Part shown: one piece after another, positions 45,652 to 52,563 of the stretch
Layout of the letters: every line of letters begins with the position of its first letter
How positions within the stretch are numbered: position 1 is the stretch's first letter
NCBI GenBank assembly: GCA_009926865.1
Contig: RFOD01000012.1
Coordinates: 1 to 52,563 of the forward strand
DNA from: Gammaproteobacteria bacterium
GTDB lineage: Bacteria; Pseudomonadota; Gammaproteobacteria; Steroidobacterales; Steroidobacteraceae
Direction: 5' to 3'
DNA length: 52,563 nucleotides
The notes under the pieces: model-generated
The model's database searches: none
The model's input: only the letters and a program-made list of their open reading frames with translations
What the model was told of the DNA's origin: nothing
Program-made: the position numbers and the translations under genes

Positions 45652-48195
45652 TTAGAACTTGTAGTTAAAGCCGACTTCATACGTCGTGCCGTACTCGTCG
45701 TACTGCGATAGACGGCTTTTGTTACCGAAGTAATAGAACTCGGGGCGGTCATTCAGATTGATGACGGAGGCCATGACCTCAAGGTTATCGTTGACTTGGT
45801 ACTTACCTTTGAGATCAAGCTGCATGAACTCGCTGGTATAGCGATCCGCCAAGGCGCCTTCGCCAACTTCATCGAGATAATTATCCCGATAATTAGCCGA
45901 TAGCCGCACGTCCCAGGGGCCCTTGTCATAGCCCAACGAAGCATTGAAGGTATTTTTGGCCTGCTTAAAGTAGGGAATCGTGCGCGTACCGTAGGGCGAA
46001 TTTGCGGGCAGATCGGACTCGCCATCGGCATAGGTGTAGTTCAAGACGACGAACATGCCGTTATCAAAAGCGGTTTGGAAGGCAAACTCAGCGCCAAAGA
46101 TACTGCTGTCGTCAGCGTTAATAAAGGTATCCGCGCGACTCCATAGTTGACCCCTAAATTCGGTATCAAAGGCGGACACTTCGAGAATAGGATCTTGTAA
46201 CCGCTTATAAAATAACCCTGTACTGAAGAATGTCTCACGGCTCGGATACCACTCGTAGCTGACATCCAAATTCCACGCCTTGGTGGGAGCAAGATCAGGG
46301 TTACCACCTTTGATCTCGTTGTCCTCGCTGTTGACCTCAGCCCCTGCTGAAGATTCGCCAAACCCCGGACGAACCAAAGAGCGGAAGATGCCAAAACGCA
46401 TCACTTGCGTATCAGACAGGTCGTATTTGATATTCAACGACGGCGCAAGGAAACCGTAGTCGTTCTTGAACTCCACATTACCTGCGAAGGCATCACCGTC
46501 AAAATTCTTACCGGCAAAGGTCGACTTCGTTTGCTCATACCGAAGTCCATACACCACGGTCACCCGATCGAGAACCGTCGTCCCCATCACGTAGCCCGCC
46601 AAAATATCTTCATCGGTGTACCAGTCTCCCGGAATGGACTCTGCATCCTCATCGCCACTGAAGCTGTAGCCCGTACCCGGCGCGATGCAGAACGTCCCAT
46701 CGGAAAGTGCAACCTGACTGCTGCTACGTGTATTAAGCAGTGCAAAGGTCGCATCATAAGTCGGCGCGGGCCCATGCACGTTGGCGAGATACGAGCCGAC
46801 CGTTACATTACCGATACTCGACAGCAGAATCTCATCATCGGGCTCATAGGCGCAGAAGTTGAAGTTGTTGTCTTTCTGACGCGCCCGGTACTTAAGGCCA
46901 TACTGCAGCTGAGTCGCATCATTCAGCGCGTACGTTAAATCTAGACGAAAGCCCAAATCCTGGTCTTCGGTGAGCGCATCTTCGTCTTCGAAGGCGTTCA
47001 TCTCGTAATTCGATGCATCGTACAAAGCATCGACATAGTTCAGCACGGGTTTGCGGGGATTACTGTTGTCATAGGTGAACGGCGTACGAATCGTACCGCT
47101 TCTAAAAATAACCGCCGCGGCGTCCGTATCGTCCTGCTCTGCTGTCGAGCCGAAAATCTCAGCTTTTACAGCAAGCTGCTCACTCAACATGAATTCCGTA
47201 CCGAGCTGTGCAGAACTAATGGTTCGAGTTTCCGCGCGTGCGCGTGACTCCGTATCAATACGCTGGTTAGGATAGGTAAAGATATTGCCTGATACGGAGT
47301 TAGCTCCCTCAAAGGAACGTCTGACTTCCCACTTGGCACGCCACTCGGTATCGGTGTATTCGTTATGGAAAAACTTTGCGTAATAACGCTCTTCGTTCGG
47401 ACCGCGGTAGTCGAGATTCAGAACAATACCCGAGCGTTCGCGCTCTAAATCGTAAAAGCGCATTTCATAATCGGAATCGAGTGCCACACTGTCTGCACTC
47501 CAACCACCAGTTTCATTGTTATGCGCAATGATTCGACGATTCTGGTAGCTCACGGTCATCGCGGCGCCAAATTCCCCATCGCCCATCGCCCAACGGTTAG
47601 TCGCGGTCAGCGCAAGCTTCGGATTACCACTATCTTTGGTGAGTTCGTTGTAAGAGGTCTCCGCTTTGAGTTTGGAATAGAGGCCGTCGTACTTGAATGC
47701 ACTGATCGTTTCGAGGTCAATCGCGCCACCGATCGTATCGACGTCCAAATTCGGCGTGAGCGTCTTATAGACCGTCATCGACTCGAGCATGTCGCTCGGG
47801 ACGCCATCTAGCATAATGCCTCGGCGATCCTCAGGTGACGCCGTGCTGACGCCATTGATGGTCATCGCGTTAAGGTCTGTACTCATACCACGCACCGACA
47901 CGTAGCGACCCTCGCCTTGATCGTTCTCGACCATGATGCCAGGCAATCGACGCAGTGATTCCGACACATTAATGTCCGCGAAATCGCCCGCAGCATCCGA
48001 ATCGATGACCGAGACCACGCCATTAGCGTTACGCTGGGCTTCAATCGCGTTAATCAACATGGCACGAGAGCCCGTAACGACAATCTCTTGTAAACCGTCA
48101 TCGGATTGTTGCGCCGTAAGACTCGATGACAAGCTCATCGCAACCGCGAAGGCAACTGAACGACGAACAAACAATGACTTCTGTGGGGCTCGCAT
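45652..48195 (-). CDS. TonB-dependent outer-membrane receptor
   Basis: 847 residues with a signal peptide (about 1–28). The TonB box-like EIVVTGSRA and the plug domain (SESLRRLPGIMVENDQGEG followed by SVRGMSTDLNAMTINGV) precede a long 22-strand barrel ending in terminal Phe (VGFNYKF). It imports a bound substrate with TonB energy. Divergent from a phosphatase gene, so an organophosphate ligand is possible, but the ligand cannot be read from sequence. Confidence 0.93.
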   Translation of the reverse strand: MRAPQKSLFVRRSVAFAVAMSLSSSLTAQQSDDGLQEIVVTGSRAMLINAIEAQRNANGVVSVIDSDAAGDFADINVSESLRRLPGIMVENDQGEGRYVSVRGMSTDLNAMTINGVSTASPEDRRGIMLDGVPSDMLESMTVYKTLTPNLDVDTIGGAIDLETISAFKYDGLYSKLKAETSYNELTKDSGNPKLALTATNRWAMGDGEFGAAMTVSYQNRRIIAHNNETGGWSADSVALDSDYEMRFYDLERERSGIVLNLDYRGPNEERYYAKFFHNEYTDTEWRAKWEVRRSFEGANSVSGNIFTYPNQRIDTESRARAETRTISSAQLGTEFMLSEQLAVKAEIFGSTAEQDDTDAAAVIFRSGTIRTPFTYDNSNPRKPVLNYVDALYDASNYEMNAFEDEDALTEDQDLGFRLDLTYALNDATQLQYGLKYRARQKDNNFNFCAYEPDDEILLSSIGNVTVGSYLANVHGPAPTYDATFALLNTRSSSQVALSDGTFCIAPGTGYSFSGDEDAESIPGDWYTDEDILAGYVMGTTVLDRVTVVYGLRYEQTKSTFAGKNFDGDAFAGNVEFKNDYGFLAPSLNIKYDLSDTQVMRFGIFRSLVRPGFGESSAGAEVNSEDNEIKGGNPDLAPTKAWNLDVSYEWYPSRETFFSTGLFYKRLQDPILEVSAFDTEFRGQLWSRADTFINADDSSIFGAEFAFQTAFDNGMFVVLNYTYADGESDLPANSPYGTRTIPYFKQAKNTFNASLGYDKGPWDVRLSANYRDNYLDEVGEGALADRYTSEFMQLDLKGKYQVNDNLEVMASVINLNDRPEFYYFGNKSRLSQYDEYGTTYEVGFNYKF

Positions 48196-48253
48196 GCTGA
48201 TCCACTCCCTAGATTTTCGGTGTTTTAGACGCGAGAAATCGTAGGGTGGAAAG

Positions 48254-48271
48254 ATTTCAACTTAATGACAT
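48254..48271 (-). promoter_or_regulatory. Weak Pho-box-like sequence before the TonB receptor
   Basis: On the minus strand TGTCAT is followed 11 nt later by TGAAAT (4 of 6 to the second TGTCAT half). Spacing fits PhoB, sequence only partly. Confidence 0.25.
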
Positions 48272-48347
48272 TCGTCGGCATTCAGCAAACGGGGCCATTT
48301 TTTTGTTATTGTTTTAGCGTCTCTCTAATGAGTGAAATAAAACTGTC

Positions 48348-49571
48348 ATGTTTCGTGCTAGCGTTTTAGCTCTTTTAGTTTTCTTATGGTCGGGCAGTTC
48401 TGCTGTTGCAGAGCCAATTAGATTTGCTCTGATCGGGGATACGGGTTACATCCCTGCCTATGAAATCCCCGATGACGATGAGCACTACCTGAGCCTAGAC
48501 GACTATATCGCCGCCGAGGCGGCTGATTGGATTGACAAAAATGGCTCGCTCAAGGGATTCGTACTGAGCCCGTGGGTCTTTGAGAGTGCCGTCGGCAGTT
48601 ACATGGCTGCCAGCGGTTTATACCCCGTGGCACGGGCAGCGGAAGAGGTGTGCGTCGATCGCGGCTGTGATTTTGGAATTTTACTCGGTGACAATGTTTA
48701 TCCACGCGGTGCGACACTCGGCACAGACGGCATCAGCGATAGTCGTCGGTTTACCGACATGCTGGATCGACCCTATGGTCGATTTCTACCCGAACAAACG
48801 GACTTTACGTTCTATACCTTGCTCGGCAATCACGACTGGTATCACTCCCGCGAGGGCGCTCTTGCACAATGGCAATATTTACAATCCCATCCGCGCTTTA
48901 CGATACCGGGCTTTTTTTACCGAATCGCGCCCCCACAGTTTGCAGGTGAAGTCGAACTCTTTGTGATCGACACGCAGATTTTGTTAGCTAGCACGATCGT
49001 CTACGAAGACAAGCTTGACGCCGAGGGGCGTGAGATCGTTCATCAAGAACGCGAGGCCTTCAAAGACTATATGCGCCCTGCCAATGCAGGCGAACGTGAA
49101 ATGGTGCAGTGGCTAGAGACCTCATTAGCTGCTTCTCAGGCAAAGTGGAAAATTGTAGTCGGCCACCATGCACTATGGTCGGGTGGCGGCAGCAAATTTG
49201 AAAAGGCACGTGCGCTACGCAAGCTGCTACTGCCTGCGCTGTGTCGTCACGCAGACGCCTATGTCTCGGGAGACGATCACGTCTTAGAGGCCTATACCGA
49301 TGACTGTGGCGACGCCCGTGCACCCCTACCCTTTTTGGTTTCTGGTGCAGGCTCTAAACGTCGGGCTTTAAATCAGCGTTTCATGGCCCACCAAATTAAG
49401 AGCAATCCTCAACTCAAAAATCTTTGGTCAAGAGGATCTGTCTGGGGGTTCGCGCATTTGACGCTACACGACGATGCCATGCAGGTGACTTTTTTCACGA
49501 CTCCAGCCGATGTATCAGGGCGCCCTGTACCGGAACAAACCTTGCGCTTTCAACGTCGCTCAGCACCATAG
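48348..49571 (+). CDS. Secreted metallophosphoesterase (purple-acid-phosphatase/TRAP-like)
   Basis: 407 residues with a signal peptide (about 1–21). Metal-site motifs in order: LIGDTGY (D31), [26 protein letters not shown] and a last motif GDDHVLE where GHDH is normal. The order and insertion sizes fit the tartrate-resistant/purple acid phosphatase group, which hydrolyses phosphate esters in the periplasm. The His-to-Asp change could alter the metal site. ATG 48348. Overlaps the convergent HisD-like gene at its end. Confidence 0.88.
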   Translation: MFRASVLALLVFLWSGSSAVAEPIRFALIGDTGYIPAYEIPDDDEHYLSLDDYIAAEAADWIDKNGSLKGFVLSPWVFESAVGSYMAASGLYPVARAAEEVCVDRGCDFGILLGDNVYPRGATLGTDGISDSRRFTDMLDRPYGRFLPEQTDFTFYTLLGNHDWYHSREGALAQWQYLQSHPRFTIPGFFYRIAPPQFAGEVELFVIDTQILLASTIVYEDKLDAEGREIVHQEREAFKDYMRPANAGEREMVQWLETSLAASQAKWKIVVGHHALWSGGGSKFEKARALRKLLLPALCRHADAYVSGDDHVLEAYTDDCGDARAPLPFLVSGAGSKRRALNQRFMAHQIKSNPQLKNLWSRGSVWGFAHLTLHDDAMQVTFFTTPADVSGRPVPEQTLRFQRRSAP

Positions 49572-50836
49572 CGACGCACGCGAAGATCCGCCTGCTCTTG
49601 ATGGCCGGCAAAACCCTCGATGGCACAGAGTCGCGAACAATACTCACCCACCTGCGTAGAGGCTTCGTCGGTTAACACTCGTTGGTAGGTACAGGTCTTG
49701 ATGAATTTACCGACCCATAAGCCGCCGGTATAGCGGGCCGCTCGCATCGTGGGTAACGTATGGTTAGTCCCAATGACCTTATCACCGTAACTAACGTTAG
49801 TTCGAGCGCCCAAGAATAGCGCCCCATAGTTAGTCATGTTTTCTAAGAAATAATCAGGATCTCGGGTCAAGACTTGTACATGCTCAGAGGCGATCCTATC
49901 AGCTTCGCTCAGCATTTCTTCGAGCGTGTCGCATAAGATAATTTCACCGCATTGTTCCCATGCGATACGAGCGACATCCGCTGTGGGAAGCCAACTGAGC
50001 AACTGCTCTATCGCAGCAGGTACCGCTGTGGCGAGCGCTTCTGAGTTGGTCAGTAAAATCGCAGGCGACCCTGGTCCATGTTCTGCTTGACCAATCAGAT
50101 CAACGGCTGCCATCTCTGCATCACAACTATCATCTGCGATGATCAGCGTTTCGGTGGGCCCCGCCAAAAGATCAATACCGACTCGACCAAAAAGCTGGCG
50201 CTTCGCCTCAGCGACGTAAGCATTACCGGGACCGACAATCATATCGACCGGGGCGATTTTCTCGGTGCCGAGCGCCATGGCGGCGACGGCTTGTACACCG
50301 CCCAGCGCATAGATTTCGTCGGCACCCCCTAAGTGCATGGCCGCGACAATCGCCGGATGCGGTTTACCGCCGAACGGAGGTGCAGTTGCGATCACTCGCT
50401 TGACGCCAGCGGCTTTCGCGGTGACCACGCTCATATGCGCTGAAGCTACCATCGGGTATCGACCGCCCGGTACGTAGCAGCCGACGGCATTGACCGGAAT
50501 ATTTTTGTGCCCGAGGATCACGCCAGGCAAAGTTTCCACCTCGAGGTCGCGAAGGGCGGCACGCTGTTGTAGGGCGAATTGTCGAATTTGAGTCTGAGCA
50601 AACTCAATATCGCGTAACGTTTGCTCATCGACAGCATCGAGGCAAGCCTGAACATCGCTCGCACTCAAGCGAAACTCCTCAGGCTCCCAGCGATCAAATT
50701 GCGCGGAGTACTCACGCACCGCAATCTCACCACGCTGGCCGATCGCCTCCAAGATTTTTTCCACGACGCGCCGCACTTCAGCTTGTTGCTCAGACTTTGC
50801 TTCGGTGGATTTTCCGTGTTTCAAATATCGGATCAT
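49550..50836 (-). CDS. Histidinol-dehydrogenase-family zinc oxidoreductase
   Basis: 428 residues. The HisD fold is shown by [32 protein letters not shown], Zn ligands Q250 and H253 (GQAEHGP), the acidic [10 protein letters not shown] and the C-terminal [11 protein letters not shown]. The motif EHGPGSP rather than EHDP is more like sulfopropanediol/other HisD paralogues. It is not among his genes but beside trpBA, so histidine synthesis is uncertain. NAD-linked oxidation of an alcohol is expected. Confidence 0.82.
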   Translation of the reverse strand: MIRYLKHGKSTEAKSEQQAEVRRVVEKILEAIGQRGEIAVREYSAQFDRWEPEEFRLSASDVQACLDAVDEQTLRDIEFAQTQIRQFALQQRAALRDLEVETLPGVILGHKNIPVNAVGCYVPGGRYPMVASAHMSVVTAKAAGVKRVIATAPPFGGKPHPAIVAAMHLGGADEIYALGGVQAVAAMALGTEKIAPVDMIVGPGNAYVAEAKRQLFGRVGIDLLAGPTETLIIADDSCDAEMAAVDLIGQAEHGPGSPAILLTNSEALATAVPAAIEQLLSWLPTADVARIAWEQCGEIILCDTLEEMLSEADRIASEHVQVLTRDPDYFLENMTNYGALFLGARTNVSYGDKVIGTNHTLPTMRAARYTGGLWVGKFIKTCTYQRVLTDEASTQVGEYCSRLCAIEGFAGHQEQADLRVRRYGAERR

Positions 50837-50896
50837 GGGGTGTTCCAGATTAAAAAGGGTTCAATCAATGACAACGGCGTCATAATCTGCGGCACA

Positions 50897-51667
50897 TCAA
50901 GCCGGTCGCAGTGCCGTTAAAAAAGCGCGGGGATCTTCGTCACGCTCCAGCACTTCGACCAACGCAGAGCCGACGACCGCCCCTTCGACCTGTCCCCGTA
51001 ACCGCGCAACCTGATTCGCATTACGGATTCCAAAGCCGGCGCACACAGGTACCGGTGCATGGCGGCGTACGCGCTGTAAATAGTCCAAATCGGCGGGTGA
51101 CGCGACGGCTTTGCCGGTGGTGCCCGTCATCGTCACCGCGTAAATGAAGCCCTCGCTTGCTGCAGCGATTTGCTGAAGTCGTTGCTCCGTCGTGACAGGC
51201 GTGACCATTTGCACCAAAGCAAGACCCTGCTCGCGCAGTGCGGCCCTGAAAGCTTCCCCTTCATCAAATGGCAAGTCCGGCACAATGAATCCGCAGACGC
51301 CGGCGGCAGCTGCATCTTTGGCCAGTGCCGAGTAGCCGTATTGCAATAACGGATTGAGGTAGCTCATCAGTACCAACGGCGTCTTCAACGTCGGCATATC
51401 GCGAAGTTGCTGCAAAATCCAGCGCAGGCTAACCCCCTGCTTGAGTGCCGCCTGGCTAGAACGTTGAATCGTCATACCGTCGGCCATGGGGTCGGTAAAC
51501 GGTACGCCGATTTCGACCACATCTGCCACCGAGGCGACGGCTTGTAAGTTTTCAGCAAAGTGGCGAGTGTCCGGGAAACCCGCCGTCATAAAGGCAACCA
51601 ACGCAATATCGCCACGATCGGCGACCTCGCGAATCGATTGCTCCAAATACTTTGCAGCGCTGCTCAT
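50897..51667 (-). CDS. trpA: Tryptophan synthase alpha subunit
   Basis: 256 residues from ATG 51667, which overlaps the trpB stop in an [51 protein letters not shown] and TGTTGKAVA are TrpA signatures. It cleaves indole-3-glycerol phosphate to indole, channelled to TrpB. A longer upstream frame runs inside trpB and is not real. Confidence 0.96.
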   Translation of the reverse strand: MSSAAKYLEQSIREVADRGDIALVAFMTAGFPDTRHFAENLQAVASVADVVEIGVPFTDPMADGMTIQRSSQAALKQGVSLRWILQQLRDMPTLKTPLVLMSYLNPLLQYGYSALAKDAAAAGVCGFIVPDLPFDEGEAFRAALREQGLALVQMVTPVTTEQRLQQIAAASEGFIYAVTMTGTTGKAVASPADLDYLQRVRRHAPVPVCAGFGIRNANQVARLRGQVEGAVVGSALVEVLERDEDPRAFLTALRPA

Positions 51668-52563
51668 GCGTTGTCCTCCAATAAACTGCGCTGCAAGGTC
51701 GGCATATCTTTGTCCCCGCGACCTGATAGACACAAGATCCCGTGATGTCCTGGATGATTGGCCGCCCAAAGCTTCATCCCGTGTAACGCATGGGCGGTCT
51801 CTAATGCGGGCAAAATACCCTCTAGTCGAGAGCATTCGGTCAATGCCGCCAAGGCCTCAGCGTCGGTCGCCGAACCGTATTGCACGCGTCCGGCAGCATG
51901 CAGTAAAGCGTGCTCAGGCCCCACGCCTGGGTAATCTAAGCCAGCTGAAATCGAATCGGTCTCATGTATCTGGCCATTCTCATCTTGTAACAACAGGGAG
52001 TAGCACCCCTGTAAAACACCAGGCCAGCCATAAGATAAACTCGCTGCGTTCTCACCGAGCGCTACCCCACGACCACCGGCCTCAATACCAAAGATTTCGA
52101 CAGACTGATCAGCGACAAAGGCATGAAACATGCCGATGGAATTTGAGCCACCGCCCACGCAAGCAAAAATAGCATCTGGTAATCGCGAGGTCCGCTCAAG
52201 AAATTGCGCTCGTGCCTCACGACCGATGATGGCCTGTAACTCGCGTACGAGATACGGATAGGGGTGCGGCCCCACCGCCGAACCCAACAAGTAAAAAGTT
52301 TCCATGGGATCAGAGACCCAATCGCGCAAGGCTTCATCAATCGCCGCCCGTAGAGTTTGATCACCACCGGTTACCGGAATCACTTCTGCGCCCATGAGGC
52401 GCATTCGACCCACGTTAGGCGCTTGACGCTCCATATCGATCGCGCCCATGTAGACCGTGCAGGGCAAACCCAGGCGTGCGCAGGCAGCGGCGCTTGCCAC
52501 CCCATGCTGACCCGCGCCTGTCTCAGCGACAATCCGAGTGGCGCCGAGTCGTTGTGCCAGCAG
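51664..52563 (-). CDS. trpB: Tryptophan synthase beta subunit (partial, 5' end outside)
   Basis: The frame is open to the right edge, with 299 residues visible. It includes [20 protein letters not shown] (the mobile domain; 21 residues lie beyond the GTG at 52500), [21 protein letters not shown], the PLP-phosphate loop [11 protein letters not shown] and [14 protein letters not shown]. TrpB joins indole and serine with PLP. The PLP lysine and N-terminus lie outside the window. Confidence 0.96.
   Translation of the reverse strand: MLAQRLGATRIVAETGAGQHGVASAAACARLGLPCTVYMGAIDMERQAPNVGRMRLMGAEVIPVTGGDQTLRAAIDEALRDWVSDPMETFYLLGSAVGPHPYPYLVRELQAIIGREARAQFLERTSRLPDAIFACVGGGSNSIGMFHAFVADQSVEIFGIEAGGRGVALGENAASLSYGWPGVLQGCYSLLLQDENGQIHETDSISAGLDYPGVGPEHALLHAAGRVQYGSATDAEALAALTECSRLEGILPALETAHALHGMKLWAANHPGHHGILCLSGRGDKDMPTLQRSLLEDNA

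Noticed and set aside
1-52563. tRNA, rRNA, CRISPR array, insertion sequence or prophage
   Set aside because: No cloverleaf-like, rRNA-like, spaced-repeat or transposase sequence was noticed; xerC here is the housekeeping recombinase, not an integrase.

Overview
The window looks like a chromosomal segment of a gammaproteobacterium. The set dapF–DUF484–xerC, hslVU, ubiE–ubiJ–ubiB, ubiK, a ComM-type ATPase next to glnK–amtB, and trpBA is typical of that class. TonB-dependent uptake, several multihaem cytochromes and ubiquinone genes point to a respiring Gram-negative bacterium with a complex outer membrane. The genus cannot be fixed from this window. No rRNA, tRNA, CRISPR array, insertion sequence or prophage was seen, and no gene-free stretch exceeds about 300 bases.

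Layout. 2–7228 (+): a tight operon with the 3' end of a GlcG/HbpS-like haem-binding protein, an outer-membrane barrel, a decahaem cytochrome fused to an LVIVD propeller, and a c554-like multihaem cytochrome. 7191–11271 (-): an NCS1 permease, then acyl-CoA dehydrogenase–lipocalin-like–APH-kinase-like genes. 11431–15287 (+): a YdbH-like gene broken by a 20-bp tandem duplication, a DUF1318 lipoprotein and an AsmA-like protein. 15443–19955: a membrane cytochrome c, comM and ubiK (-), then glnK–amtB behind a good sigma-54 promoter. 20067–25957 (+): a hydroxyacid dehydrogenase, dapF, DUF484, xerC, hslV, hslU and an unknown membrane protein. 25968–27516: a MerR/B12-domain regulator divergent from a fasciclin protein.

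27721–35974: a mostly (+) cluster of metabolic genes (core MetE-like protein, an SDR and an Asp/Glu-racemase relative that both lack the usual catalytic residues, a propeller lactonase-like protein, a Tat-exported amine oxidase, a KAS III enzyme and an MFS exporter). 36069–40949 (-): bTHX and a three-gene 2-oxoacid:ferredoxin oxidoreductase operon with its own FAD/ferredoxin subunit. 41088–44775 (+): DUF971, ubiE, ubiJ and ubiB, with ubiB frameshifted just before its C-terminal membrane segment. 44772–49571: a TonB receptor and a bicupin (-), divergent from a secreted phosphatase. 49550–52563 (-): a HisD-family dehydrogenase, trpA and partial trpB.

The strongest candidate for an undescribed system is the first operon. 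It would place a barrel, a large decahaem cytochrome with a propeller and a smaller multihaem cytochrome together, an arrangement that could carry electrons across the outer membrane. Other notable points are a PII protein without the uridylylated Tyr51, two probable frameshifts (ydbH-like, ubiB), and a possible light-responsive B12 regulator with an operator-like inverted repeat.
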